From NCBI GenBank assembly GCA_000149265.1, contig CH000572.1, forward strand, positions 149,156-213,155: a stretch of 64,000 bases of DNA. The letters run 5' to 3'. The position numbers and the translations under genes are program-made. The stretch is from Ciona savignyi (taxonomy: Eukaryota > Chordata > Ascidiacea > Phlebobranchia > Cionidae). Positions within the stretch are counted from its first letter, which is position 1. Every line of letters begins with the position of its first letter. Below, in pieces: positions 9,383-24,300 of the stretch. Below the pieces are notes generated by a model. That model saw nothing but the letters and a program-made list of their open reading frames with translations. It was not told the origin of the DNA and made no database searches.

Positions 9383-12300
9383 GTAATTATCCTTCTTCAT
9401 CCTTTTTTTGTATACCTAAACTAGCTCTGTTTATTTTTTATGTGAAATGGAAATACTTGTCACCATCCAAAATGTCCAACACATGGACGTATTTTACCAA
9501 TTACTTTGAAGATGATTTATTACAATACTAATTATCAAACAAACCACGCGTTTGACATTTATTTTTGGGTTTTCATGCATTCAATCCTCTATTTATATAA
9601 GGTTTCATGAACATTTCTTTTGGCAGCAAGCTGAATATATTGTTAACCTTACTCAAACCATGATCACATCACATAGGTCAAATTCAAATACATGATATAA
9701 AACTTACATGTGACTGCACTCATCCATGTATCATGATTTGAAGTATAATGTGCTTATTATAACTTTGGATTATTATTAACAATTACGAGTATGTTGTGTA
9801 ATATCACTCCATAATTTTAGCAACTTTTCCACACTGTAATAAACAACTAAGCAAACTGCACACATCATATTTTAATTCTTCGAATTGACTGTTTGACGTA
9901 TTGGTAATTCAAATATAAGATAGTTAGGACTGAATTATTTATCCCTTGTGTTTGTGTGTTTTTCTGCGACATTTGCTAACTTTCGTTTTAGCAGCACTAT
10001 GCATGTGATTGACAGTGGTGATTAAATCCTTTATTAAATCGCAAGTATAAGTAACTTGGATATTAAATTAAAGTCTACCCTATTAATTCTAATATAAATT
10101 ACTTTTAACTGAAAATAGTATATTTGTAAATGAAACTAATCTATTTTACCTGCTTGTTAATTAGAGTTGAATATGGTTGCTTATCATGATTCTTTTGTTT
10201 AAATCGCTGACAAGTAGTTAAACCAAAATGAATCTTTTTTTTATTATTCCAGGTTCACCAATAAGAACCCATGTCACGCAACTTTTATTAAACGAAACAA
10301 CTCTACCAGGAGTTGATGCTATGTAAAGGTTATAAATCAGTTGAAAACACTGGACTCTTCAACACATAAGTTCCACAAAATCAGCATTTCATGGTTTTTA
10401 CATTCTTTGAAGGTTGGTATATCTTTAGATACATCATATGTTTTTAAGTTATTCAGACCATTATGTGGAACATTATTTTAAGAATATTGTAATTTGCACA
10501 GGTGTCTTATGCTAATATTAAGCTATTAAATTTTTAGGATAAATTTTCAGCCCGGTAAATATGTAAAGGATTTAACTATTTTAAAATAAAAACAAACCAG
10601 TTTTTATAAATTATTTTTTCCAATAAAGTGCAATACAAAGTACAGTAATTCATGTTGAAAAAACTGAATCTGGTTTAAGTATTAAAAATGACCTCACTGG
10701 CCAGATTTAGATTTGTAATCCATTCATTCCTAATTTGTATATTACTTTATAATCAATATACACAGTTAAACTTTTACATTTAATATAGCATTAGTATAGC
10801 CATATGATTTATTATTTTACTTAATGCGCACTTTAACTAAAAATCTAAGCTTGATCCATGCAGTTGACATTCTCTTTTTGAAATTGTTGTATCAAATCAA
10901 CCATACACACTTAAGATCATGTATATAATATATATTTAACTCTTCATTAGGTTTCGCTTAGTCTAAAAGTGACTCTGTGATTTAATATAGTTACACTTAG
11001 TCTGGAATGACTATAGTAACACTTAGTCTAAAGGTTACTCTGTGAGTTACCACCACTACCAAGGCTGATTTGCCATCTTATACTCACACGACTTATACCA
11101 ACGTAACCAAACCTTCCAGTGCGTCAAGCAGCCAGTGATACCCCCTGATATCCCGGACAAGGGCCAGTTTCAACGAAGTGAGGAATACAAGAATTACCTC
11201 GATGAAATAACTTTCTGGATTGTAAGGTGTGCACATAACTCGGGCTGTTGAATATGCTTTTATTTGAATTAGAAATTGTTTAAAAAAATTCGCTTAAGAA
11301 TTATGGCTAGTGACGAGATATTACCAGTTGAAATCAATTTAGATGTGTTTAAAATGTACTGTCAGTCTTAAAAATGCTGTACTTTAATTTCCACCAATTC
11401 TTCCTATTTTTAACATCTTTCGGGTGCTAAAGCTACATTCTTTTTAAGCGAACATTTCAGGTCTTTACGTGTAAACCCGCCTATTCCAATATTATATATG
11501 CCGTCTTATTACTTGTGTGTCTGCCAGATATGAGTTTCCTGAATCAGTGATCCTGGTCATCCTTAACCTCCTGCCGGATCCGGACATGAAAAGGGAGTTT
11601 TCCAAGGCGTTCACTCGTCACTACTCCAGAATTGCCACGTCTCTTTCAAACTCCGCTAAAGTTGATCAACTGTCAACAAGGTTGGTTTTTTAATGATGTG
11701 TTTTTTTTTGGATTTTGGGCAAGGCACTCAACGGACATTTCCTGAACCAAGCAGATTAATGGGTTCTACTTAACGAACATCTGAATCATACACAACACAC
11801 TGCAATGGCTTTGGTAACCCAACGTTGAGCTCAAGGATTTCTGACAATTGTCCGTGTGTTAACATTTTTTATCACGGGGATAAAAATAAATATCATATCT
11901 TATCCCTATTTTGTTCCTGTGTTATGGTATATTGTTGTTTCGTTATTACCCTGATAGATCGGTAAAGTCATATTTATTCACTGATTTTGTTTAACTTGCA
12001 CTTATGGGACCCATTGCAAAAGCTGTTGCAGTGTGTTGTGTATTATTGACCCGTCACTATGGATTTAGTTTAACCCATTAAGTCCACTAGGTTTAGTCGA
12101 TGTCCATTAATTGCTGTGCCCAAGGTCACAACCAACCAGCTAGCTACCAAGGTCATACAGACTGTCTATAACCTTTTGACTGATAAGCGACACACTAACC
12201 TAATAAGCAAATCAGAGTGATAATATCAATTGTTTAATTTACATTTTTACTGTGGTTTTTACTTGGTTATAAACCTATGTCAATATATATATCAATATAT

Positions 12301-15300
12301 TAATAAAAACAACAATGTACAGTTGCGATAGGAATCAAAAATCTTTTTTACTATTTTTATAACATTCGTTGTGGTTGTAAAATTCCAAGAGAAAGTTGTT
12401 CTAAATCAGTATAACACGGACACAAATATCTTTAATACCTGTATAAATGATAGTACTAAAGCAACAGTGAGAATACCTCACAAAAATTGTGATTTTACAA
12501 TATAATATGTCACTTACATAAACATCTTTAAACAAAGTTACCGGTATACATTCTCTGTGAATTATGTTAGAATTTTAAATTAAAGTTTTGTGATTCCCGT
12601 GACTAAAAATGTATAATTAAAATAGTTATTTTTTAACATTCATAAGCCAGGATTAAACAGTGTGTTAATGTAAGAGTTACATCCTTATTATGTAATATTT
12701 AAATAGTAGGTTCAAGCCCATTATACACAACTGCACCATCGGTGCTATTTACGAATATATATTTGCCAACGTCGTTCTATTTACAGATCAAAGTGATAAT
12801 GTTCATCTTTTATGCAGCATTGCACTTTAAACCACAATAACCACAACCATTCAACTACACNNNNNNNNNNNNNNNNNNNNNNNNNNNNNNNNNNNNNNNN
12901 NNNNNNNNNNNNNNNNNNNNNNNNNNNNNNNNNNNNNNNNNNNNNNNNNNNNNNNNNNNNNNNNNNNNNNNNNNNNNNNNNNNNNNNNNNNNNNNNNNNN
13001 NNNNNNNNNNNNNNNNNNNNNNNNNNNNNNNNNNNNNNNNNNNNNNNNNNNNNNNNNNNNNNNNNNNNNNNNNNNNNNNNNNNNNNNNNNNNNNNNNNNN
13101 NNNNNNNNNNNNNNNNNNNNNNNNNNNNNNNNNNNNNNNNNNNNNNNNNNNNNNNNNNNNNNNNNNNNNNNNNNNNNNNNNNNNNNNNNNNNNNNNNNNN
13201 NNNNNNNNNNNNNNNNNNNNNNNNNNNNNNNNNNNNNNNNNNNNNNNNNNNNNNNNNNNNNNNNNNNNNNNNNNNNNNNNNNNNNNNNNNNNNNNNNNNN
13301 NNNNNNNNNNNNNNNNNNNNNNNNNGTTGTTCACATATCGGTTCAGCTGTTTAGTAATGATGACCTGGCCTACATGCTGGCAGTTGAAGAGCACTTACTC
13401 CAGGTATATTAATCAATGAATCTCAATCTACCTTTGCAGTGCTTTCCTAGTGTATAATTACAATTTTAATGAGTTTGTGTAGGCTACCAGTTTGCATTTG
13501 ATGTTTGTGTTGCATGGTGATTTGATGCAGTTATTGTATTGAATTTAAAACACCAGATTACTACACACTTTATAATGCACAACTAGAAAACCAGTATGTG
13601 GAAGTGAAAATCACCACAGCATCTTTTTAAAACGAGAAATATATATTTCAAACTAATGGATTTCTTCAGTCTTATTTGAATAGAATCATTAGCCAGTTGT
13701 AGCTTTATGCAATTAATTAGGGATTGATTACACCACTGATCAGTGATCATATTTTCAGTTTAAAAGTCCTACACCGACTTATTTCTTTTTTAAATGCATT
13801 TTAACCACCGATGTTTACAAACAACACTGCACTGTAACCCAAAAGTTTTGACATGACCATAACCCTACCGCATACATCACAATTTCCACTTTATTTTCAG
13901 ATATTCGTTGTCTCTACGTTCAACATCATAGACCCAAGTCTGCAGGCGTCGAACACAACCGACAAAGATTTCCACCAGTGCGTTTCCACTGCCGGTTCAG
14001 ACCTACGAACCAACGCCTACTGGCCCATAGTCAGCGACTTTGTCAACGTATTAAGCCATCCCAGAGTTGCCAGAATGTTTCTAGCTGATTATGATTTGGT
14101 CAGGTATGTTACAGACTAGGTCTTGCAAAAACTTTATTCCCTGTTTTGATGTATACACTAGGGTTCCATGACAACTGACCCTTACAACATGGGACACCCT
14201 TTAACACTGAAACCCTTACAACTGAACCCTTTACAACTGAACCCCTACAATTAAGCCCCTTACAACTGAACTCCTTTTAACTGAAGCCCTTTAAACTGAA
14301 TCCCTTTACAACTGAACCCATTTCAGTTGAACCTCTTTACAACTGAACCCCCCTTTTCAGTTAAAAGCGTTCGGTTAAAAGGGGTTCAGTTGTAAAGGGG
14401 TTCAGTTGTAGGGGCTCAATTTTTAAGGGTTCTCAATTTTGTAAGGGTCAGTTGACTGTCACCATACACTAGTGAGTAAGAATTTCCCCTTGCATTATTT
14501 TAAAAATATTTTGGCATTTTTAATAACAGCTGTTGTGATAATGTCCAGTTGGTTAGCATATACATTGCCAGTTTCCGATTTAAAATCATTCGCCCACTAA
14601 CAGCTGATGTTGCCTAAACCCATTGGTATGATAGGTTGTAAGAACTGTTGTAATGTCTTCATAATATTCAACAAAAAAATCAAATCACTTCGGTGAGAAC
14701 GAGATAACTGACGAATGCCAGTGTGGTAGTGGCCCCTGTGATTTTTATACCAGGGAATAAAACAAAGGTGCTTAACTCTATACTTGTGCCTGTAGGCTAC
14801 TTTTCAAACAGTTCTATTAATTTCGAGTACAGTCTATTTTACTGCAAATTTTATGCAATTCAACCAAATTTACCATGTATTTTCCTGCCAGCTCCTGGGT
14901 GCAGCAGTTAACCTGTTTCAGTGGAATGGACTTAATTCGTCGTGAGATTGGCACCCACATAGAGTACGAACCAACCAATGCTCTCATTGCCTTCTACACC
15001 GAACGTGAAGCATGCGCGTCACCTCTCTGGTCCATGCTTGACGTTTTACAGGTTGCAACATATTTATGTCAAATAATAAGGGGTCTTTCTCTAAAAATAT
15101 TAATCTGGGGTTATTCTTACAGTATAGTATCGTGACCACCAACGAAATGGGTAAATTGCAATATCATCAGCTTTTGTCAGTGACTTAAAGTGGATAGAAA
15201 AAGAGCTCCAGCAGATTGGTTAAACATGAACGAGTTTCCAAAAATCGACCAACTGATATGAGTCTAACATATTTTGGTTAAACAACAGTAGGGCTTCTGG

Positions 15301-18300
15301 CAGTTGACTGGTTTTTGATGACATGATAGAATATATCTTATTTTTGTACTGTTTTAGTTCTCCGCTTGGTTCAGGCGATGTCCGCAAATGATGTCCGCAA
15401 AGTGATCAAGGACACAACCTTCTAGCCAGCACCTGGTTTGGACCTAACAACCTTTCGACTAAAAAAATCGACAATTTTACCGGCTTTGCAGCTAAACTAA
15501 GTGTATATGTCTGCATTCATAGAGATACATATATACTATGTGGCTACTACAAGTTGATGAGTATGCAGCACAAGTATACATATATATTACCTGTTATTGA
15601 AGGACCCAAAAATATTTCACTTCAAAATTACTTTTCATGGACGAAAGTTTTTTCCACACAACAGCACACCGACACAGCTGACCTCAGTATTAACGTGATT
15701 CGTATTTTGCTTGATGCGATGACTGAGTTCTTTGATGCCCTTGGGTTTGATGGGAATCCACCTTTACCCCACGATCAGATCAGCTTCCATTACCCCCTCC
15801 ATCGTTACCTTGCCCATTTCCTCTGCAACGCTATTAAATCTCAGGGTAAGTGTGTTTTCCTCTACTTTTCAGAGGTATGCTTTTTGAACAGTAAATTCCT
15901 GGCACATTACAAATTCACAATACCAAAAAAGTTATATTAGTACAAGGCCAATGTTTTAACTTTGTCAAAATGCTGATATTAGTTACCGGTATCAGATTAG
16001 AATTTTATTTTTAAATGTCAATATATCTTTTATTCTTTCGATAAAAGTAGGAAAAGACAAAATAAAATATGGAGTTATTCAATCAGACACAATTTGAAAC
16101 ACAGTAATAGCAGTGTTGCACCGTAATAGCAGCGTTGTCTTTATTCAGAATTCTGGTACATGGAAATTTAATGTATTAAGCTTCACCACTGCAAAGGATT
16201 TGCTTAAGCTTTCCTTTTTATGCCAATATCACTTATCAGTTAAATAAAATAAAAGTAGGCATGTAGAGAAGTACAAAGAAAGGGTGCTGCTGCACCTTAA
16301 ATTAAAAATTAAGATGTAACGGTTTGTGTTATGAGTTGGTTTTGGGTTTGAGATTAGAGGTAAATCCGGACTTAGAGTAAGTTTAGTTTTCTTTACTCTT
16401 AGTGATCTTAGTAACTTTCTTTTTTAAATGTGGTATTCAGTTAAAATTTGTAAAAAAACACTATCTTGGGTTTGAATAATTTCTTGAATATCACAGTGCT
16501 GTACTGTGTTCACAAGTAGCCAATTTTTTATTTTTAGTTGTTAAATTTCTCTTTTTTAGCTCTGGAAATTAAGGACATTGGTATTGAACATGAAGAAGTG
16601 ATAAAGTTAATGGCGCACCCATTGCAGGTATGTATTACTACATGGATATGTGAGCATAGCTCAAAGTAAGTGGAACCCTTGAAGATTTTACGACGGTTGT
16701 AGTTGGCATATGTGTCGCACACTTACACTAAAATATCAGAATTCTCTAATGTTGAAGCAATATTACCTTGCTTAATGACATATAGAAATAGCTTAAAAAA
16801 ATCAGATACCCTATCTCCACCACAAGTCAAGATGCTACATTCTTAACCAACATAATTGCTATAATAACATTGACATTATCTATTAACAGGTAATCACCAC
16901 TATGCACGAGGTGCAGGTCGGAATGTGGGTTCGTAACGGCTTGTACATCTCAACACAAGCTCTCGCTTACAAACAATACTTCTTTTGCACATTTTTCTTG
17001 GATGCTGACCTATACCTTCTACAGGTAATTATTTTTTTGCTTTGGGAAAGTTTTAAATGCAGTAAAAGTCGCTGCGATATGGTAACTGTTTTTAAGATGT
17101 GTAATAAGAGAAAACTATAACTTCTCTAAAACACAAGAAGAAAAGGTGGCACAAAATAACTGCAGGGTGCAAAAATCGGGATGAATGGGATCATTAGAAA
17201 CAGTTTTTATTTACCTCCCTTCCCACAGTTCTGTGCATCCATAATATCCCCGGACCTGTTTGTTGCGTCGATATTTGAGCGATGCAGAGTGACTGGATGC
17301 TTGACGATGTCCGATTCCATCCCATCCTCCAGTGATGGGGGTCCGACGGAAGAGCGTGCTCCGAAGATGTTGGAAGGAGCTTTCAACATCCTCCTTTCAG
17401 TGCTTGGGATCCGGATCCACTTAGGTCAGAGGAAACTTTTTTTTATTAAAAAAATTTTGACATTTTTGTCCAAAAATTTTTTGACACAATTTGTTTGACA
17501 GGCTGAGAATTTTTTTTTAAAGTTTTGACATTTTTTTAAATATTTTTTTAGCATACTGTGTTTATCAGACGGCCATATATAGCTTGGTATTAATTTCAGC
17601 ATTTATACCAACAAAACTGTATGTGACCAATCATGTGTTTTTTAACATTTAAAAATTTACCAATTGTGTATTTTTTTAAATTTTTTAAGTTTACCAACCA
17701 TGTGTTTTTTAACTTTTTCAAATATTCTTAAAATTGAGTAAATGACAACAACAGACATTGAAAATTTGTTACAGGTATACCCGACGAAGAAGTGATAAGA
17801 TCAGAAACTGTCGTTCTCCTGACCTCACAAGCTTGCACGTACAGCACCTTGTCCGACCACATACCTCAGTGTCATGAGTCGCACTCCGGTCTGAAGTCTC
17901 GCCACTATACCGCTCTCCTGGCCCAATCGCTGGACAAGTACGCAGTCAAGAAAGAAGGTAATTTTATCACCGCTCTTTTTTGATTGACAGAAGGGAAATT
18001 TTAATAAAAAAGAGGAAAAGAGAAAGGAAAAATGGAACAGAGTTATTGATAGGGTAAAACTATAGGCATTTTGATATGAAGAAGACCCAAGCCGAGCTCA
18101 CATGTACAAAAAATATGCAGCCTAACAAAACTGCACTGATCTCCGGTCTAACGTACGCCCATATCAAAAAAATATATAGGGGATTCCTCATTTTTACTCG
18201 TATATAGAGGTCTTAAATAGTACCGTGATATCTCTACCAAAAGGTGATGTGATTGTGATTTTTACTCCTACAAAATAATTGAACAGGAAATGCAATGGAC

Positions 18301-21300
18301 CAAACTACCTACCTACTCAACAAATCATCGTGGAGTCATTACGACCCAGTTTTCACCGAGCACCGTACTTTGTACAAGAAAGTTGTCCAACAGGTGATCA
18401 TCGTGTCTCCCATCAGTGAATGCCAAATTGATCTAGAGCATTTTTGTGTGTGCACATCCACTTATATGTCTGCTTAAAATACTAACATATTTTCGAAATT
18501 AAGACGTTTTTAAAGTCGAAATTAAGACGTTTTAAAGCCAAAATAACTATGGTATTAGGGAGCTTACTTAATGGACTGATGTGACTAGCAAAACAAAGCC
18601 AGAATTTATTTGAAGGTGCTATAGAATCATCAACTGCTCCGAATTTAATCTTTAGAGATTACATAGTTCTGGTATTTCACTTAATTTGCTTAAACTATCG
18701 CTTGATGCGTTAAATATTACTCCCTATCACTGGGGTAATGGCCTTTAATGGCATATATTCTTGGTCCTGGCGATACTGTGGACCCTTCCATACTATTGTA
18801 TTGTATGCACAAAACAAAAATATTTGGTTAAGATAGAGTAAACTGTCAATGTAATACTTTCCCTATGCCAGTCTTTACTTTTCCGTGCAACTTATTTCAG
18901 GCTCACACCAACTATTTCAACAACCTTCGCGACACCGGTCAAATCCCACAACAAGGGATCACCGAAGCCACCTTGTGGCCACCCTACCAACGTATGTTGT
19001 TGATAATCATATCCAGTAACTATTGGAAGAAATAGCTCCCGGGCGCTGTAGTAACTTGCCTTTTGTGGCCTTCATTCCTGGCACTAACATGGACCCATCC
19101 TCATACTATTGTATTATAATCTTAGAAAATATAATATTAATAATTATAAACGCATGTTTTTGTTTACTGTAATATTTTCTTGCCTGTTTACATAAAAGAA
19201 AATTAATATTCTTTTTGCCTGTATGTAGAAAAAACACCTACAAAAATGCATGTATATTATTTTTGTATTGGTTCCTATCAATTTTTGTTTTAAATAAATT
19301 AATACTTAGGTGAAACTAAAGTAATAAAATACCTCTGCTACTACTTCACGATTTATATATTGGATGTCTTGTACTTACCAGCTCTCACCGAATTGCCTCC
19401 AAGTTACAGTGGCCTCACTCGGTTACTACACTGCCGCACAACACACGCTTTCATCTACGTTATTTTGTTCAAGGCATTACACAATCACAGTGCTGTCTCG
19501 GAAACCGTAAGCATGCAAGCAACTTTAGACATATGTTTACTTGTATGAAGCTGTGAATATAACCAAACTGTGATTACGGTTAATTGAACGAAAATAGCAC
19601 TTAACTAGACAACCATTCCTTGGCAATTTTTTTTATTACATAAAATTTATGGTTTACTAAAATCACTAAATCTCAAAATATCTTACTCTTGATAATTGGA
19701 TATTGCTTTGCATACGAGAGCAATAAAAACTAACAGACAATGGTAGAATTTAAGTCTGATTAAGTCTTTCACAATAGCTGATGTTGTTTTGTAGGATCTA
19801 AGATCAAATTGGTTTACTTTTTGTTTTGGTGTTTAACTGACAACAAATCGGTCAAAAAGTATCGTTAAGGAATGGTTAGCGCACTAGCGCAGTCCTACCT
19901 AATCATACCGGTATCAGTTATCAGGCTTTCAGTTAATACAACCGTTTAATTTTCAGCATATCCCCAGTAGTTTTAACCCCATGTGTCTGCAGACTCTTGC
20001 CATGGCTCTGCATTTAGTTGAAGCTGCGCTCAGTTTAAAACACAAAGTTACACCAGAAACTCGTGGTAAGGGGGGAAATACAAGTTTTACATTGTTGTTA
20101 TTTTATTTTACTTATTGTTTTTTTTTTCGAATATTGTTCTGAAATGGTCAACCCTAATGATATGCTGCTTATCTATACAGCCTAAAATGTTAAGTATTTT
20201 TAACCCAAACCAACACAACAGGACCAAGTTCACCGGACATGAAACGCAGCAAAGTGGAGGAATCGTGGTACAAGTTGTTCCATTCGTGGTTCGAGTCCGA
20301 AGACATGCTCGTCAACATCATGAAAACAATTGACTTCGTGCAAGCTCCAACTTTCTCTTCTGATGTTGTGGCCATGGAAGTGTCCGAAGGTGTGATTTGC
20401 TTGAGACTGGTTGTGTAATTACCCCCATGTGCTAATTCTTACTTACTTGAAAAGGTTATCTAAGAGCTATGTTCCTCACTGTTTCAAAAGCTCTTCTGTA
20501 TATCTCAACGAATAAACAAGAATTATGTCTATAAGGACAAGTCCTTCATAATAACTGGTTTTGAAGTACACTCAAGGAAAGAGTCTTCATCATAACGCAA
20601 TGTGTGTGTACTATTGATTAAAAAAACTGTTTAAAATATCGGACTTTATCATCCTACACTGTTGTGTTGTTAGAGCATATCATGATTGTAATTATTATGA
20701 TTTTTCACATCTTATTTTATGCTTTATTTAAAGCCTGGTGTATTCATTAGTAATTAAAACTCTTTAATGTCGTTTCAGAAGGAAACCCAACTGACAATCC
20801 AATCAATTCGAGAAAAACGAAGCAGAAAGCAAGTTTAATTCACACTGGGGTGAGTAGTTTTTACTTAACTTTAAAACATAATAGGGTATGGGATCAGTTG
20901 TTTATCGCATGTTTATCGCAGCTATTGCAGTGTGTTGTGGCTGATTTAGACGTTCCTTTAATTTTGTAGAACCCATCAACCACTTGTTTTAAGCAATGTC
21001 TTCTAAGCGCTTTTGCCATGGACACGAATGACTAGTTTGCGACCAGTTCGAACCTGCAACCTTTAAGCTGAATGCACTAATCCACCATGCTTTTCAATTG
21101 GACAATGAATGGATTTGTAAAATGCTTTTACCAATAACGATGAAGCCTTTGGCTTTAATCCATTTCAATCGAGTGGATAACACCTCGTAACCTTGTGTCC
21201 GAGTCGCATGTCCTTGCTTTCCATAGGAGAGTATCCTGTCCATGCTGGTCAAGCTTCACGATAAGTTCCACGGCAGCCCTGGTAGTTTTAAACTCGACGA

Positions 21301-24300
21301 GAAGAAACTTCACTCTCGACAGCGCGCACCAGTAGTGCCGTCAACCCCTACAAACGTCATATCCAACGTATTGCACGTTGCCGCATCGAAAACCAATGAG
21401 CTTCGTTTGGTAAGCTGTTTGTTTCAAGTTTTTCGGTTGTGAATCTGTGAAGGCAACCAACCGACAACAACCACTAGCACATTGGTAGAGTTAATGCTGT
21501 TCTTAATTTTAGGTTAATGTAATTCTTAATGTTGCATTAATGATGATTTGAAGGTGTTTTTGATGTTGCGTTAAAGATAACGAATAACTCGAAATTACAC
21601 ATTATATTTACACATTTAAAATCCTTTGGAGACTAATAAGACATGATAACCCACTTATTGGAAAAAAGTACCGCCTCCAAAAATGTGACGAATAAAAAGT
21701 TGTTTGTCTCAGATTATCGAGGTGATCGCGAAGAGCTTATCCCCCAGAACTGCTCCCGAGAGCAGTCAGGATGCGGCAGGATCGAGTGCGGATGCTGAGA
21801 AGATGAATAGGAGGAGACAAGCCAAGGAAGCAAGGATGAGGATGATGATGCAACTAGAAATCAAACAGAAGCAGTTCATGGGTGAGATATTTGAAGGGAA
21901 AGTTGTGCCCGTAGCCGCAAACCGATGGTTTTGCGTGGGTACATATGTCTGTCTATCAGTCGAAAGGTTGCAGGTTCAAAACTGGTTGTTAGCTAGTCGG
22001 CTGTGTCATCGGGCAAGGCCATTAACGGAGATTGCCTGACCTCAGTGAAATCTTGGGTTCTACCTGATTGGAAGAATGTCTGAATCATGTACAACTCTCT
22101 GTAACAATTCCAGTTTCCTCCGAACAGTGTGCTTGTGGGTGGGTATGATTGTTTTGTTTTCTATTCAAATCCTTTTGCTTATGTTATGCTAAGAACAGTT
22201 ATGCCAGGGGTGTAGTTAAGAAAGCATGGATGTTGTTTGCACCCTGGTTACAATTTACTTTATATCTAGGGTTAAGTATCTTTCTTTTCCTCACTGAACA
22301 AACAATTCTGTTACCCTTTGTCAGCATTTTTTGCAAAGAAATAAAAAAAAAGAGTTATACTTGTCCACATATGCTCTTGTATTACATTTATATATATAAA
22401 CAGGAATGCAATGACACCATATTAACATTGACCATGCCATTTCGCCATTGGTATAACTGTTTTATTTTGGAAAAGGTGACTTAAAGCAAGCAGTGATTTG
22501 AATTTTTCCACAATGAATAAAAATAGCAGGAAAATAGGACAGATTGAATTGTTTATTTGTTCAGCTATTTTTTATTGACGTTTTGTAATGACTGTCGTTT
22601 TACCAACTTTCTGTTAACAAATTATTGTTCTATTGTAGATTGGAGAATTTTAATATTAAAGTTCTAAATGTTTCAGAAAATCTTCTAAATGTTTCAGAAG
22701 ATAATAAAAATTAAATAAACTAATTATCCTGCAATCTAACCTACTCATAGAAAAAGTTAAATGTAACCTCATTTTCTCAGAAAACGTTGACATGACTGAC
22801 CTCGACTCTCCTAACGAGAAAATAAACTCCTCGAATGAAAGTAACGATGCCCCATTCAACACTTCCCCCCTTGCTGACGAGAGCGACCCACCGGCTAAGT
22901 ACGAATGCGTCATTTGCGGTGCCGTGGAAACTGAGCTGGCATCCCCGTCCATCATCGGGACTCCGAACCGCGAACAGAAGCTCATGGGAGTCATCTGTCT
23001 GGCCCAACCAACCACAGTACTTGGTATGTGGTCAAGTGTTGAGTAAGAGTAGAGTTACACTGTAGGAAGCAAATACGTAACAGAGATTGAAAATTTAAGT
23101 CTAAAACATTTTTAGATTGAAAATTTGAGTCTAAAAAATTTTTAGATTAAAAATTTGAGTCTAAAACTTTTTTAGATTGAAAATTTGTTTAAAATTTTTA
23201 GATCTTCAAAAAATTATTAGATTGAATTCGTAGTCGATACCTGCTTATCAGTTGCCCCCAAACAATTTGTAGACAAATAGGTGTTATTTACAAAGTCTGA
23301 ATTAGGCAACCACTCTTCTAGTGTGTAGTTGGATAGCACCAGAGTATTTGGATATAACAGAATCAATCACTTTTGCGTTTTAGAAGGATATATTTCACCT
23401 ATGTGCGGCATGATTACCAGATAGAATCAAATAAACACCCCTGTGGTTTCCAGTGGTTCATACAATTCACAACAGGCATGGTATTACTATAACTCAGCTA
23501 TAGCCTTGAATACACAGTACACACACAGCATAATAATTTAGTTCAGACTTTTTCCGATAAAATGACAAAAACCTATTCTCCAGGCCACCGAAGTGACACC
23601 CCAAGTCGAATGTCACCCTTCAATCCGGGAAGTCCCCCAATATCGACCCCGCACAAGAGCTCGTACCGTTATTTTGTGGACAAACGTAACAGCTGGTTAA
23701 GATTGAGCTCATACAAGCATATTGTGGAAGGTGTGTACATAAATTTAGTTTTCTCTTTAAAACGTGTTGGAAAATTACGCCAAGAATCCAGTCCCATTTT
23801 TTCCGGGATGCTTTAACCACAGTGTTAAGGCTTGTTGCCCAGTCAAGGTACATACACATGTGGATATTGTTCTGTCCCAGTGGAATTCAATAGGTTAAAG
23901 ATTTCGACCTGTTGAATCTGCTGACAGGATACAAACTCTCTCTGTAACACATGGGTTACATTATTCTCACAACTGACCCTTTTCACAATTTCGATATACC
24001 TACTAGTCATAAAAGGATGTTAAATACGATTAAAATTTCATGGAATGGTCAGTAGGTTAGAGTGTGTTTTTATGTATGTCTGCTTTTTTAGTTTTTATGA
24101 CGGATCAGTCTTTGACACTATTCTGACCTACCAACATGTTTATGAAGTGAACAGGAGATTACAATCTAATAAAAGTCATGTGGACTGGTCATTGGGTTAA
24201 AGGGGCTATTCAGTGTGTGTATTTAAACATGGGTTTTATGTTTACATGGAAGAATTCATACATTCTTAGTTCCAATGTAAGAAAAGCCGCATTCAATCCA

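Noticed and set aside
12812..13394. Long open frames on both strands
   Set aside because: They consist of N positions in the assembly gap.
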